Source: Pyropia yezoensis
Lineage: Eukaryota; Rhodophyta; Bangiophyceae; Bangiales; Bangiaceae
Length of the DNA: 64,000 nt
Direction of reading: 5' to 3'
Assembly: GCA_009829735.1 (NCBI GenBank)
Contig: CM020618.1
Span: 22,615,346 to 22,679,345, forward strand
Made by a program: the position numbers and the translations under genes. The notes beneath the pieces are model-generated. The model did no database searches, was not told where the DNA came from, and saw only the letters and a list, made by a program, of their open reading frames with translations. This document shows positions 22,541 through 33,900 of the stretch, piece by piece (position 1 is the first letter of the stretch; every line of letters begins with the position of its first letter).

Positions 22541-22903
22541 TGTAGCACAATAGGAATCCGTCGCACGTCCACTCTCAGGGAACACTCACCAAGGGGGATC
22601 GGCACCAACGTCACCGGGAGGCCAAGGTTGCTGTCCTTGGAGCGCAAGCCACGGGACCAAGATGGGAGCCCAAATGGGAGGGGTTTGTTGTTCTACCTTG
22701 GCCGGCGGTGGATTCGCCACCGGCCCCCTCGTTATAAACCCTCGGAGACACTACTAACTACCCTCCACCCCAAGATGCAAGTCCCTCTGGTCATACGTAA
22801 CTTATAGATACCGTGACCAGTACGGACTCTCAAATTGAAAGTTAAGGATTAGAAGTAGCCCCCCCAATATTAGGGTCACAATACGGACAACCATATTGCT
22901 ACA
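22541..22903 (-). repeat. Element A 3' LTR (left)
   Basis: 363 bp, TGTAGCACAA...ATTGCTACA on the plus strand. On the minus strand it contains GGTTTATAACG (TATA at about 22731-22738). Confidence 0.93.
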
Positions 22904-22915
22904 TATCCCCCCCTT
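22904..22915 (-). other. Polypurine tract of element A
   Basis: On the minus strand AAGGGGGGGATA lies directly against the left LTR, as expected for the plus-strand primer of a minus-oriented retrotransposon. It fixes the left LTR as the 3' LTR. Confidence 0.8.
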
Positions 22916-23489
22916 AGATTCGGCCCGTCCTCGGGTCGAGTTGCATTCGGGTTACCGAATGTAAGTGGGTCGCGTGACTGTTTACCCGTCGGGTGGGGCT
23001 TTGCGCCCCGTCGCGACAGACACCCCTTTTCGAGGTTGTCCGAGGGGGGTGCCCCCCTTTGTGTGGTACACACACGATCCGTTTTCCGGACCGTTAATTT
23101 CCCGATGCGGGTTTTTGTTCACGACCCCCCTTTCAGAGGGGTGGTGCAAGCGGATCCGCCACCAGGTGCCTGGTGGTAGGGGGGCCCCTCTCGTGTGGAC
23201 GATTGAGTGGGGGGCGGGGGCTGCCCGCGTTGCGTGGGGGCGGTTGGGGGTGACCCCCCTTTGCTTACCCCGTGTGTGGGGGTGGCCCCGTCCCGCCCAG
23301 GTGCCTGGGTGGAGCGCGTTCGTAGCCCCGTGGGGCGCGGGTCGACCCGCGTGTTTGTGGCGCTTCTCGTAGCCGTTTGTGGTCATAAGCGCGGGTGCCC
23401 GCGCTTCCCTGGCTCGTCCCGGTTATCCCACCGTACCGGGTCGTAGCCGTCGACGGCTTGTGGGCGTGGGGGACTCCGCACCCGTTATC

Positions 23490-25934
23490 ATGTCCTATCC
23501 CCAGGTGCTTGGAGAGGAGGAAGACCTCCTGATCGGGGAGGAGATGGAGGACGACGCGCCTGTCGGTCCCGACGCCGCGCGTTACGGGGTGAGCTCGTCT
23601 GACGACGACGGGCCTGCGGTGTCCGTCCGTCTGTCGGCCGGAAGACTGTCGTCCGTGTGCAGCGGCACGACGGTGCCGTCGGCCGGCGGTCAACCCGGCG
23701 GTCAACCGCGCGTGGCGGCTTCTACCCCCTCTCTGCCGGCTGCCCGGATGGAGCCTGGTGCAGGTGCCGGCTCACCGCAGCTACCTCAAGATGGTCCGCC
23801 CTGCGGCGGAGGTGGCGACCCGCAGCCGACTCCGGCTGGTCAAGGTGGTCCGGGTGTCCGGGCGGTGACTCCTCGAGGCGGTCCCGACGTTGACGCGGGT
23901 GGTGGTGGCGGTGCGACACCCGGTGCGGCGGGTCAAGACGGTGCGGGTGTCCGCACGGCCGGGGCTCCGGCTCCGGAGGCTGTCCAAGTGCCTTCCCCTT
24001 CCGCGGCGGGGGCTACGCCGACGGGTGGTGCCGGCACCGGTACCGTACCTGCGGTGCCGCGGGTGTCGAGCGGTCAAGACGCTCCTTCTCCCATGGCGGT
24101 TGACACCGGGAGTTACTCCGGGCGGGCGCCCGCCCTTCTTCTTCCTCCTCGGCCTCGTCAATCTCCGACGTCGGCCCCTCTGCCGGTGGTGCGTCCCCCG
24201 GCGCCCCCGATTCTTCCTGGTCCTGCCCGGGTTGCCCCGTTGGGTGGCGGCGTCGCCGTGGCGGCGGGTCAACCCGCCATGTCGGTGTCCGACTTGGTGG
24301 CTCGGGTTCGAGGCCTCACGGTGCAAGAGTCGATGGAGTCCGATGGGCGTATGCGGGTGGACTTCCACCTGGTGCATCCCCGTGGAGAGTCCTCCCGGCG
24401 CGTCAAGGTGGACCCGAGCTGGGAGCGGGAGTTGGTGCGGCTGGTCAACCAGCCGAACGCGGTCCGGGTGGAACACCATTGGATCCTGAGTCAGCCGGAC
24501 GACCGGCATGCGCAGCTCTGGCGCACCCGGGTGGGACGGGGTGAGGTCTACCTCGACCCCAACTTCGGGGTCTGCGACCTGATTGCCCCCGCGTTGCCGC
24601 GGGAGATTGACTACCCGGCTAGTGCTCGGGGATTGCGGCGGCGGCGGAGCCGGTTGCGTTTGGGGAGACGGTGAGCCGTACCGGTCGGTATCCCGACTAT
24701 GACTACTACCCGGGGGAACCCCCGTATCTGTCGTTGACGGCTCCCTACCCGCCCATGGCGGGGTTGAAGTCGGCGTCGAGTTGGCGACGTAACCATGGTG
24801 TCATGGCCGATGCGTTCCGCACGGATATAACGTGTGCGTTGCAGACCGGCAACGGTCGTGCTCCGGTATACACTCCCGTGCGCCCGCCGCTATGGCAGGA
24901 GGGGTGGGAACCCGCCCCTGCTTTCCGGTTTGACACCGGCTCCTGCCTTCGCTACTTCGGGAGTGTGTTGGCCTCGCGACCGGTCCACCCGTTGCAGGGT
25001 ACCTTCACCCTTGAGGTTACCCTCGGGCAGGCTTCATCCTTCTTGCTGTCCGTCCGCCGGCAGGGTCGTCTGTTTCATCTTCCGACGGGTGTCCGTCGGC
25101 ACATCGCGCAGTTGGGCGTGGATCTGATAGCTGCCAAGACCGGGTTGGCCCGGGAGTTCGAAGCCCTGCTGGCTGTTCACGATGCCGTGAACTGGGCTGG
25201 GGTGTTGGCCCTTCCCCCGTACCGGGACCCGCAGGCTGGGGCTTCCCCCTTGCCTCGTCACTCGTTGCGTGTCCGGCGTACTCAGCCGGGTGAGCCTAGT
25301 TGCCATGGGTGGGCGTCCACCGAGGCCGTTCCTGACCTGGGTATTCCCATGGTTATCCATGACCCTCTTCAGGTCCTTGCTCCGTGGTTCGGTAACCCGA
25401 TGCCGGCGGCGGTTGGCCGTCGTCCCCGAGAGTGGGGCTCTGTGGGTGGGGAGCGTGAGGTGTCCCGTCGTCGGGCGGAGTACCGCCGTGGTTACGGTGG
25501 AGCCCCTTCGGTAGGGTCCTACCGGGCCTCGTATCAGGTGCCACCGGCTCCGGTGGTAGCCGTGTCGGCTCCTGTGGCTCCTCTGGCTGCGCCAGTGTCA
25601 CCTCCCGCCCCTGTCCTACATGACGGGGGTCCCCGTCTCTGGTATGAGGGCGTTGACGCCCTTGTTACCCGCGCAATGCGTGGGGGTCTCTCTGTTAGCT
25701 GGGGGATATCCCCCAGGTGCTGCGCTGGTTGGGTCAGCGCGTTGCTTCGGTGGCGTCCTGGACCGCCTCCAGAAAGCTCTGGAGGACGTGGAGGCTGGCC
25801 GCAGCACCCTCGTCCAGCTATGCACCGAGGTAACTCGGGTGGTCGACCGTCGTGACGTTGCCGACCGGTGGAGCACGGAGGTCTACGCGCTTACGCGTGA
25901 GTGGCCTCCCTCGGGCAGTGGGTCTACCCACTGA
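23490..25934 (+). CDS. Antisense ORF protein of element A, copy left of the gap
   Basis: This frame lies on the strand opposite to gag-pol, between the chromodomain end and the 3' LTR. From ATG 23490 it reads MSYPQVLGEEEDLLIGEEME, an acidic start shared with element C (MSDPQVPGGEDDLLFEEEE). Residues up to about 280 are Gly/Pro/Ala-rich; the conserved core starts at SDLVARVRGLTVQESM and includes VRLVNQPNAVRVEHHWILSQ, MAGLKSASSWRRNHGVMADA and a C-terminal helical part (CFGGVLDRLQKALEDVEAG). The stop is at 25934, giving about 815 codons once two breaks are allowed for: a missing G near 24630 and a lost base near 25708, both in G runs that are one longer in the copy at 28047. No membrane segment, zinc motif or known domain is visible, so it is not an envelope gene. 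Function is unknown. Confidence 0.75.
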
Positions 25935-26247
25935 GGAGTGCTATTGTTTGTGCGGGAGAGGGCCCCGGCAACCCTTATGGTAGCCGGGTAGTAGTGAGTA
26001 TAAACTCATCCCCCGCTGGGGGCATTGCTTGCCTCTGTTTGCTGCCCTGGGGAGTACCCCTTCTGGCTCAGTGGTGCCTTGCCTCCCGTCCAAATTCTTC
26101 CGGTTGGTTCATGCTTGGGGAGGTTATCCTCCCTCACTTTGTGTCTTGGCTTTGGGAGGTCATCCTCCCGTGTAAGCCCCCTAGTTACTTCGATATTATC
26201 GGAGTTAGCCTTTACCTTTAAGTTACCTTATTAAGGTTCAGGTTTTT

Positions 26248-26338
26248 ACTTAGTTACCTAAGCTTAGCTCTACTTAGTTACCTAAGCTTGGTTCGACTTA
26301 GAAACCTAAGTCTGATTTGACTTAGAAACCTAAGTCTG
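26248..26338. terminator. Hairpin cluster at the tail-to-tail junction (left copy)
   Basis: Four short palindromes follow one another: CTTAGTTACCTAAG twice and GACTTAGAAACCTAAGTC twice. They lie between the antisense-ORF stop (25934) and the pol stop (26415), so both convergent transcripts would run into them. The copy right of the gap is at 30809-30897. Element C keeps two related units at 52934-52975. A role in 3'-end formation is inferred from position only. Confidence 0.45.
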
Positions 26339-26414
26339 CTTTAACCATTTCACACCCTACTTAGTAGGTATAAGCCTCACCCCCCAACAGCCGAAGTCGG
26401 TGTCGGTTGGGTTG

Positions 26415-27327
26415 TTACAGTAGGCGTCGTCGCCTCATGTAAGGCATGAGTAGTTGGCGGGGTATATTTGCCGCCTGTTCCCAGGTGGGTGAGTCGTATC
26501 CGACCCACATAACCTTGACGTACCAGGGTCCTGGTATGTCCGGGTCGGTGTGTCCGACCACGCTCTCTACTTGGTATGGAATCCCATCCGGTCCCACCGG
26601 GTCATCCGACCGGTGGGTTGTAAGAGCTTCATGTAGCAACCCAGCCGGTACCGGCTGAGGCTGTTCCGGCTTCGGAGCAGGTGTGACATCATTCATACTG
26701 ATGCGTTGGATCTCCGTATCGGAGTGTAAGATAACAGAGTGGTCATCTCTGTGGAGGATCTGGTACGGTCCCTTGACCGGTTGCATAAGCTTGTTCCCTC
26801 GGAACTTTTGGTGTCTGATATAGACCCAGTCACCTGTTACCAGGGTTGCGTGCGCACCCGTAGTCGGGCGTCGAAGTTCTTCTTATACCGAAGTTGTGTT
26901 CTGTCAAGGGCACCCTTGAGCTTAGGAATCATCCACGATAGCTTGGCCAACCAAGCTAGGTGGATGCGTTCGGCGGGTCGGCCCTTCGGTGTATCATACC
27001 GAGTGCACCTGCCGGGTGGCAGCGTCAGGTTACCGACGCCTAGTGGCATGACCCACTCCAGCGGAGCAATGTTTGTGCTCCGATGTGGCCTGGCATTGTA
27101 TGCCAGGGTGAGTACGGACAGAAGCCTGTCCCAAGTGTTCGTGTGCTCGGCCACGTAGCACTGTAGCATCTTTACGATGGTGCGGGTTGAACCGCTCCAC
27201 CTGCCCGTTGGACTGCGGGTGGTAGTCGGATGCCCGACGTGGTTCGATACCGAACATGCCCAGGACCTTCGTGCAGAATGCCGACGTAAGGTTTGCTCCG
27301 TTATCGGAGAGGAGTTGCTTCATGACT
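26415..27327 (-). pseudogene. Element A pol 3' part (integrase to chromodomain), truncated by the gap
   Basis: This is the C-terminal third of pol, nearly identical to 30976-31888. It reads the integrase core around NGANLTSAF and the chromodomain ending IPRQLLMPYMRRRRLL. Compared with the second copy it has a missing T near 26852 and an extra G near 27184, which break the frame. It stops at the N run at 27328. It is most likely the same gene as at 30976, seen twice because of the scaffold join. Confidence 0.85.
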
Positions 27328-27827
27328 NNNNNNNNNNNNNNNNNNNNNNNNNNNNNNNNNNNNNNNNNNNNNNNNNNNNNNNNNNNNNNNNNNNNNNNNN
27401 NNNNNNNNNNNNNNNNNNNNNNNNNNNNNNNNNNNNNNNNNNNNNNNNNNNNNNNNNNNNNNNNNNNNNNNNNNNNNNNNNNNNNNNNNNNNNNNNNNNN
27501 NNNNNNNNNNNNNNNNNNNNNNNNNNNNNNNNNNNNNNNNNNNNNNNNNNNNNNNNNNNNNNNNNNNNNNNNNNNNNNNNNNNNNNNNNNNNNNNNNNNN
27601 NNNNNNNNNNNNNNNNNNNNNNNNNNNNNNNNNNNNNNNNNNNNNNNNNNNNNNNNNNNNNNNNNNNNNNNNNNNNNNNNNNNNNNNNNNNNNNNNNNNN
27701 NNNNNNNNNNNNNNNNNNNNNNNNNNNNNNNNNNNNNNNNNNNNNNNNNNNNNNNNNNNNNNNNNNNNNNNNNNNNNNNNNNNNNNNNNNNNNNNNNNNN
27801 NNNNNNNNNNNNNNNNNNNNNNNNNNN
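27328..27827. other. Assembly gap of exactly 500 N
   Basis: A placeholder of 500 Ns. The sequence before it ends where 31888 lies in element A, and the sequence after it begins where 23271 lies, so the two contig ends overlap by about 4.06 kb instead of abutting. Confidence 0.99.
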
Positions 27828-28046
27828 CGTGTGGTGGGGTGGCCCCGTCCCGCCCAGGTGCCTGGGTGGAGCGCGTTCGTAGCCCCGTGGGGCGCGGGTC
27901 GACCCGCGTGTTTGTGGCGCTTCTCGTAGCCGTTTGTGGTCATAAGCGCGGGTGCCCGCGCTTCCCTGGCTCGTCCCGGTTATCCCACCGTACCGGGTCG
28001 TAGCCGTCGACGGCTTGTGGGCGTGGGGGACTCCGCACCCGTTATC

Positions 28047-30495
28047 ATGTCCTATCCCCAGGTGCTTGGAGAGGAGGAAGACCTCCTGATCGGGGAGGAG
28101 ATGGAGGACGACGCGCCTGTCGGTCCCGACGCCGCGCGTTACGGGGTGAGCTCGTCTGACGACGACGGGCCTGCGGTGTCCGTCCGTCTGTCGGCCGGAA
28201 GACTGTCGTCCGTGTGCAGCGGCACGACGGTGCCGTCGGCCGGCGGTCAACCCGGCGGTCAACCGCGCGTGGCGGGCTTCTACCCCCTCTCTGCCGGCTG
28301 CCCGGATGGAGCCTGGTGCAGGTGCCGGCTCACCGCAGCTACCTCAAGATGGTCCGCCCTGCGGCGGAGGTGGCGACCCGCAGCCGACTCCGGCTGGTCA
28401 AGGTGGTCCGGGTGTCCGGGCGGTGACTCCTCGAGGCGGTCCCGACGTTGACGCGGGTGGTGGTGGCGGTGCGACACCCGGTGCGGCGGGTCAAGACGGT
28501 GCGGGTGTCCGCACGGCCGGGGCTCCGGCTCCGGAGGCTGTCCAAGTGCCTTCCCCTTCCGCGGCGGGGGCTACGCCGACGGGTGGTGCCGGCACCGGTA
28601 CCGTACCTGCGGTGCCGCGGGTGTCGAGCGGTCAAGACGCTCCTTCTCCCATGGCGGTTGACACCGGGAGTTACTCCGGGCGGGCGCCCGCCCTTCTTCT
28701 TCCTCCTCGGCCTCGTCAATCTCCGACGTCGGCCCCTCTGCCGGTGGTGCGTCCCCCGGCGCCCCCGATTCTTCCTGGTCCTGCCCGGGTTGCCCCGTTG
28801 GGTGGCGGCGTCGCCGTGGCGGCGGGTCAACCCGCCATGTCGGTGTCCGACTTGGTGGCTCGGGTTCGAGGCCTCACGGTGCAAGAGTCGATGGAGTCCG
28901 ATGGGCGTATGCGGGTGGACTTCCACCTGGTGCATCCCCGTGGAGAGTCCTCCCGGCGCGTCAAGGTGGACCCGAGCTGGGAGCGGGAGTTGGTGCGGCT
29001 GGTCAACCAGCCGAACGCGGTCCGGGTGGAACACCATTGGATCCTGAGTCAGCCGGACGACCGGCATGCGCAGCTCTGGCGCACCCGGGTGGGACGGGGT
29101 GAGGTCTACCTCGACCCCAACTTCGGGGTCTGCGACCTGATTGCCCCCGCGTTGCCGCGGGAGATTGACTACCCGGCTAGTGCTCGGGGGATTGCGGCGG
29201 CGGCGGAGCCGGTTGCGTTTGGGGAGACGGTGAGCCGTACCGGTCGGTATCCCGACTATGACTACTACCCGGGGGAACCCCCGTATCTGTCGTTGACGGC
29301 TCCCTACCCGCCCATGGCGGGGTTGAAGTCGGCGTCGAGTTGGCGACGTAACCATGGTGTCATGGCCGATGCGTTCCGCACGGATATAACGTGTGCGTTG
29401 CAGACCGGCAACGGTCGTGCTCCGGTATACACTCCCGTGCGCCCGCCGCTATGGCAGGAGGGGTGGGAACCCGCCCCTGCTTTCCGGTTTGACACCGGCT
29501 CCTGCCTTCGCTACTTCGGGAGTGTGTTGGCCTCGCGACCGGTCCACCCGTTGCAGGGTACCTTCACCCTTGAGGTTACCCTCGGGCAGGCTTCATCCTT
29601 CTTGCTGTCCGTCCGCCGGCAGGGTCGTCTGTTTCATCTTCCGACGGGTGTCCGTCGGCACATCGCGCAGTTGGGCGTGGATCTGATAGCTGCCAAGACC
29701 GGGTTGGCCCGGGAGTTCGAAGCCCTGCTGGCTGTTCACGATGCCGTGAACTGGGCTGGGGTGTTGGCCCTTCCCCCGTACCGGGACCCGCAGGCTGGGG
29801 CTTCCCCCTTGCCTCGTCACTCGTTGCGTGTCCGGCGTACTCAGCCGGGTGAGCCTAGTTGCCATGGGTGGGCGTCCACCGAGGCCGTTCCTGACCTGGG
29901 TATTCCCATGGTTATCCATGACCCTCTTCAGGTCCTTGCTCCGTGGTTCGGTAACCCGATGCCGGCGGCGGTTGGCCGTCGTCCCCGAGAGTGGGGCTCT
30001 GTGGGTGGGGAGCGTGAGGTGTCCCGTCGTCGGGCGGAGTACCGCCGTGGTTACGGTGGAGCCCCTTCGGTAGGGTCCTACCGGGCCTCGTATCAGGTGC
30101 CACCGGCTCCGGTGGTAGCCGTGTCGGCTCCTGTGGCTCCTCTGGCTGCGCCAGTGTCACCTCCCGCCCCTGTCCTACATGACGGGGGTCCCCGTCTCTG
30201 GTATGAGGGCGTTGACGCCCTTGTTACCCGCGCAATGCGTGGGGGTCTCTCTGTTAGCTGGGGGGATATCCCCCCAGGTGCTGCGCTGGTTGGGTCAGCG
30301 CGTTGCTTCGGTGGCGTGCTGGACCGCCTCCAGAAAGCTCTGGAGGACGTGGAGGCTGGCCGCAGCACCCTCGTCCAGCTATGCACCGAGGTAACTCGGG
30401 TGGTCGACCGTCGTGACGTTGCCGACCGGTGGAGCACGGAGGTCTACGCGCTTACGCGTGAGTGGCCTCCCTCGGGCAGTGGGTCTACCCACTGA
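28047..30495 (+). CDS. Antisense ORF protein of element A, copy right of the gap
   Basis: This is the same protein as at 23490-25934. Here the core from MEPGAGAGSPQLPQDG (28306) to SGSGSTH at the stop (30495) is one uninterrupted 729-codon frame. The acidic N-terminus (ATG 28047) is in another frame because of an extra G near 28276; the left copy and element C both lack that G, so it is probably a base-call error. Conserved core blocks: VKVDPSWERELVRLVNQPNA, RVGRGEVYLDPNFGVCDL, FRFDTGSCLRYFGSVLASRP, LREFEALLAVHDAVNWAGV-like (AREFEALLAVHDAVNW) and WYEGVDALVTRAMRGGLSVS. Expression would need a promoter on the plus strand, perhaps in the left LTR; I see no certain one. I recognise no domain. Confidence 0.78.
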
Positions 30496-30808
30496 GGAGT
30501 GCTATTGTTTGTGCGGGAGAGGGCCCCGGCAACCCTTATGGTAGCCGGGTAGTAGTGAGTATAAACTCATCCCCCGCTGGGGGCATTGCTTGCCTCTGTT
30601 TGCTGCCCTGGGGAGTACCCCTTCTGGCTCAGTGGTGCCTTGCCTCCCGTCCAAATTCTTCCGGTTGGTTCATGCTTGGGGAGGTTATCCTCCCTCACTT
30701 TGTGTCTTGGCTTTGGGAGGTCATCCTCCCGTGTAAGCCCCCTAGTTACTTCGATATTATCGGAGTTAGCCTTTACCTTTAAGTTACCTTATTAAGGTTC
30801 AGGTTTTT

Positions 30809-30897
30809 ACTTAGTTACCTAAGCTTAGCTCTACTTAGTTACCTAAGCTTGGTTCGACTTAGAAACCTAAGTCTGATTTGACTTAGAAACCTAAGTC
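30809..30897. terminator. Hairpin cluster at the tail-to-tail junction (right copy)
   Basis: The same four palindromes as at 26248-26338, between the antisense stop (30495) and the pol stop (30976). A further larger hairpin made of CCCAACAGCCGA and TCGGTTGGG lies just before the pol stop, near 30945-30972. Confidence 0.45.
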
Positions 30898-30975
30898 TGC
30901 TTTAACCATTTCACACCCTACTTAGTAGGTATAAGCCTCACCCCCCAACAGCCGAAGTCGGTGTCGGTTGGGTTG

Positions 30976-33900
30976 TTACAGTAGGCGTCGTCGCCTCATG
31001 TAAGGCATGAGTAGTTGGCGGGGTATATTTGCCGCCTGTTCCCAGGTGGGTGAGTCGTATCCGACCCACATAACCTTGACGTACCAGGGTCCTGGTATGT
31101 CCGGGTCGGTGTGTCCGACCACGCTCTCTACTTGGTATGGAATCCCATCCGGTCCCACCGGGTCATCCGACCGGTGGGTTGTAAGAGCTTCATGTAGCAA
31201 CCCAGCCGGTACCGGCTGAGGCTGTTCCGGCTTCGGAGCAGGTGTGACATCATTCATACTGATGCGTTGGATCTCCGTATCGGAGTGTAAGATAACAGAG
31301 TGGTCATCTCTGTGGAGGATCTGGTACGGTCCCTTGACCGGTTGCATAAGCTTGTTCCCTCGGAACTTTTGGTGTCTGATATAGACCCAGTCACCTGTTA
31401 CCAGGGTTGCGTTGCGCACCCGTAGTCGGGCGTCGAAGTTCTTCTTATACCGAAGTTGTGTTCTGTCAAGGGCACCCTTGAGCTTAGGAATCATCCACGA
31501 TAGCTTGGCCAACCAAGCTAGGTGGATGCGTTCGGCGGGTCGGCCCTTCGGTGTATCATACCGAGTGCACCTGCCGGGTGGCAGCGTCAGGTTACCGACG
31601 CCTAGTGGCATGACCCACTCCAGCGGAGCAATGTTTGTGCTCCGATGTGGCCTGGCATTGTATGCCAGGGTGAGTACGGACAGAAGCCTGTCCCAAGTGT
31701 TCGTGTGCTCGGCCACGTAGCACTGTAGCATCTTTACGATGGTGCGGTTGAACCGCTCCACCTGCCCGTTGGACTGCGGGTGGTAGTCGGATGCCCGACG
31801 TGGTTCGATACCGAACATGCCCAGGACCTTCGTGCAGAATGCCGACGTAAGGTTTGCTCCGTTATCGGAGAGGAGTTGCTTCATGACTCCGTATGCACTG
31901 ATCCAGTGGTCAACCACTGCGTTCATGATCGTGTATGCCGTATCATTCGGGATGGCTGCCGCTCTTGACAGCTTAGTGAAGCGGTCAGACATGACCAGGA
32001 TGTACCTGTTCCCTTCTTCCGTTATCGGAAGTGGCCCGAGTATGTCGATAGCGACTTGCTCGTTGGGCCCATCAGGTGGGAATAGCTTCATGGCAGACGC
32101 CCGCCTATGTAGACTCATGCGGTTACGTGCACAGGGGTGGCATCCCCTTACGCGGTCGACCACGTCGACGGCCATTGCTGGCCAGTAGAAGAACCTTCGC
32201 ATTGCTGCGAACATACGTGAACCCCCCGGGTGTCCGGCTGTAGGGTTCTCATGTTCTCGTTCCATGACGGCTTGCCGTAAGGACACGGGAACCACGACTT
32301 GATGTCGTCCATCGGCGGGTGCCCGCCGGTATATGAGTCCGTCTTCGTTCTCGGAGAAGATGCCGGCCGTACCGGCCAGGAGGTTAGCACGATGACGTCT
32401 ACAGTCATCGTCGTTGGCCTGTGCCTCGCGGAAGTCCGCGAGAGTCAGTGGGCATGCTTGGTGTGCCATGGTATGGTCAACCATACCTTGGGTGGCGTTA
32501 CCCACCATGCAGACCGGTACCACCGGGACGTCCTCGTCCACCGGGCGGGTATCCCCGCTCGGGGTGTCGAGTCGAGACAACGCGTCTCCGAGGTGGTTGG
32601 TTGACCCAGCCTTATACACCGTGCGGTAGTCGTGCTCGGCCATCTTCAGCCTCCATCGGGCTAGCCTCCCATGGCTATCGGAATCCTTGTCACCAAGGTT
32701 GAGGAGCCATCGTAGGGGTTCGTGGTCGGACCTCACGATGAACCTGGAGCCCTCCAGGTATGGACGGAGCAGTTGCACTGCCCATATAACTCCGAGGCAT
32801 TCACGCTCGGTGGCACTATAGTTCCGCTCAGCCGGGTTGAGTGTCCGGCTGAAGTACCCTACCGGACGTAGGTCCGGGATAACGTTATCGGTACCGATCA
32901 ACGTCTCTCCCTGTAACAGGGTGCATCCCACTTGTGTATCACACGCATCGACATCGATGACGAAGGTACCCCGTCTATGCGGTAACGCAAGGACGGGTGG
33001 GGCTAGTAGGGTTCGCTTCAGCGACTCGAATGCCTCCTCTTCGCTAGGCGAAGGGGGTTGGAGTACCTTGGGTAAGGTACTGCTCGTAAGAACCGTTAAC
33101 GGTTTAGCTATCCGAGCGAAGTCCTTGACGAACCGTCGGTATACATTGCACATTCCCAGGAAGCTCTTGAGCTGCGTCTGGGTGTTAGGGAACCGGGCAT
33201 CCCAGAGTGCCCGGGTATTGGCTTCGAGTACCCCTAGCTTACCAGGGGTTATCTGGTGGCCCAGATACTCGACCGTCTGTTGGAAGAAGGCGCACTTCTT
33301 CAGACGCAGGGTTACCCCGGCGTTCCTCAAGAGGGTAAGTACCTCGTCAACATGTTGTACATGGTCATCCATGTTACGCGAGAAGACGATGACGTCATCG
33401 AGACACACTAGGCAGTTACGCCACTTCACCCCCGACAGTATAATGTCGATAGCCCGCTGGAATGTAGCGGGGGCGTTGGACAATCCGAAGGGCATCCTTA
33501 GGAACTCGTACACTCCACTGTGACAGACGAATGCCGTCTTGGGGATATCCTCGTCCGCCACCGGGATCTGCCAGTATCCGGCATTGCAGTCGATGGTGGT
33601 AAACACCGTAGCCTCCCCCAGGGAGTCGATGCATTCATCCATCCTTGGTAAAGGGTATGAGTCCTTCTTGGTAACCAAGTTGAGGCGTCGATAATCGATG
33701 CAAAACCGAGGAGTTTGATCCTTCTTCGGCACAATAACGACTGAGGCACCCCATTCCGACATCGAAGGTCGGATCACCTTAGCTTCACTCATCCTCTTCA
33801 CTTCTCCATCAACGATCTCTCGTTGCATAGGTCCCGCTCGGTGCGGTTGTGAGCGGGCGGGTCGTGCGCCTGGTACCAGGTCTATACGATGTTGGGTTGC

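Noticed and set aside
24671-25855. A separate gene downstream of the first antisense frame in element A
   Set aside because: It is the same antisense ORF after a one-base homopolymer loss near 24630; the copy right of the gap is continuous.
28047-30495. Antisense ORF as an envelope gene
   Set aside because: It lies on the opposite strand to gag-pol and has no signal peptide, membrane segment or cleavage-site pattern.
23271-31888. A real tandem duplication inside element A
   Set aside because: The exact 500-N gap, homopolymer-type differences and a single LTR pair favour overlapping contigs.
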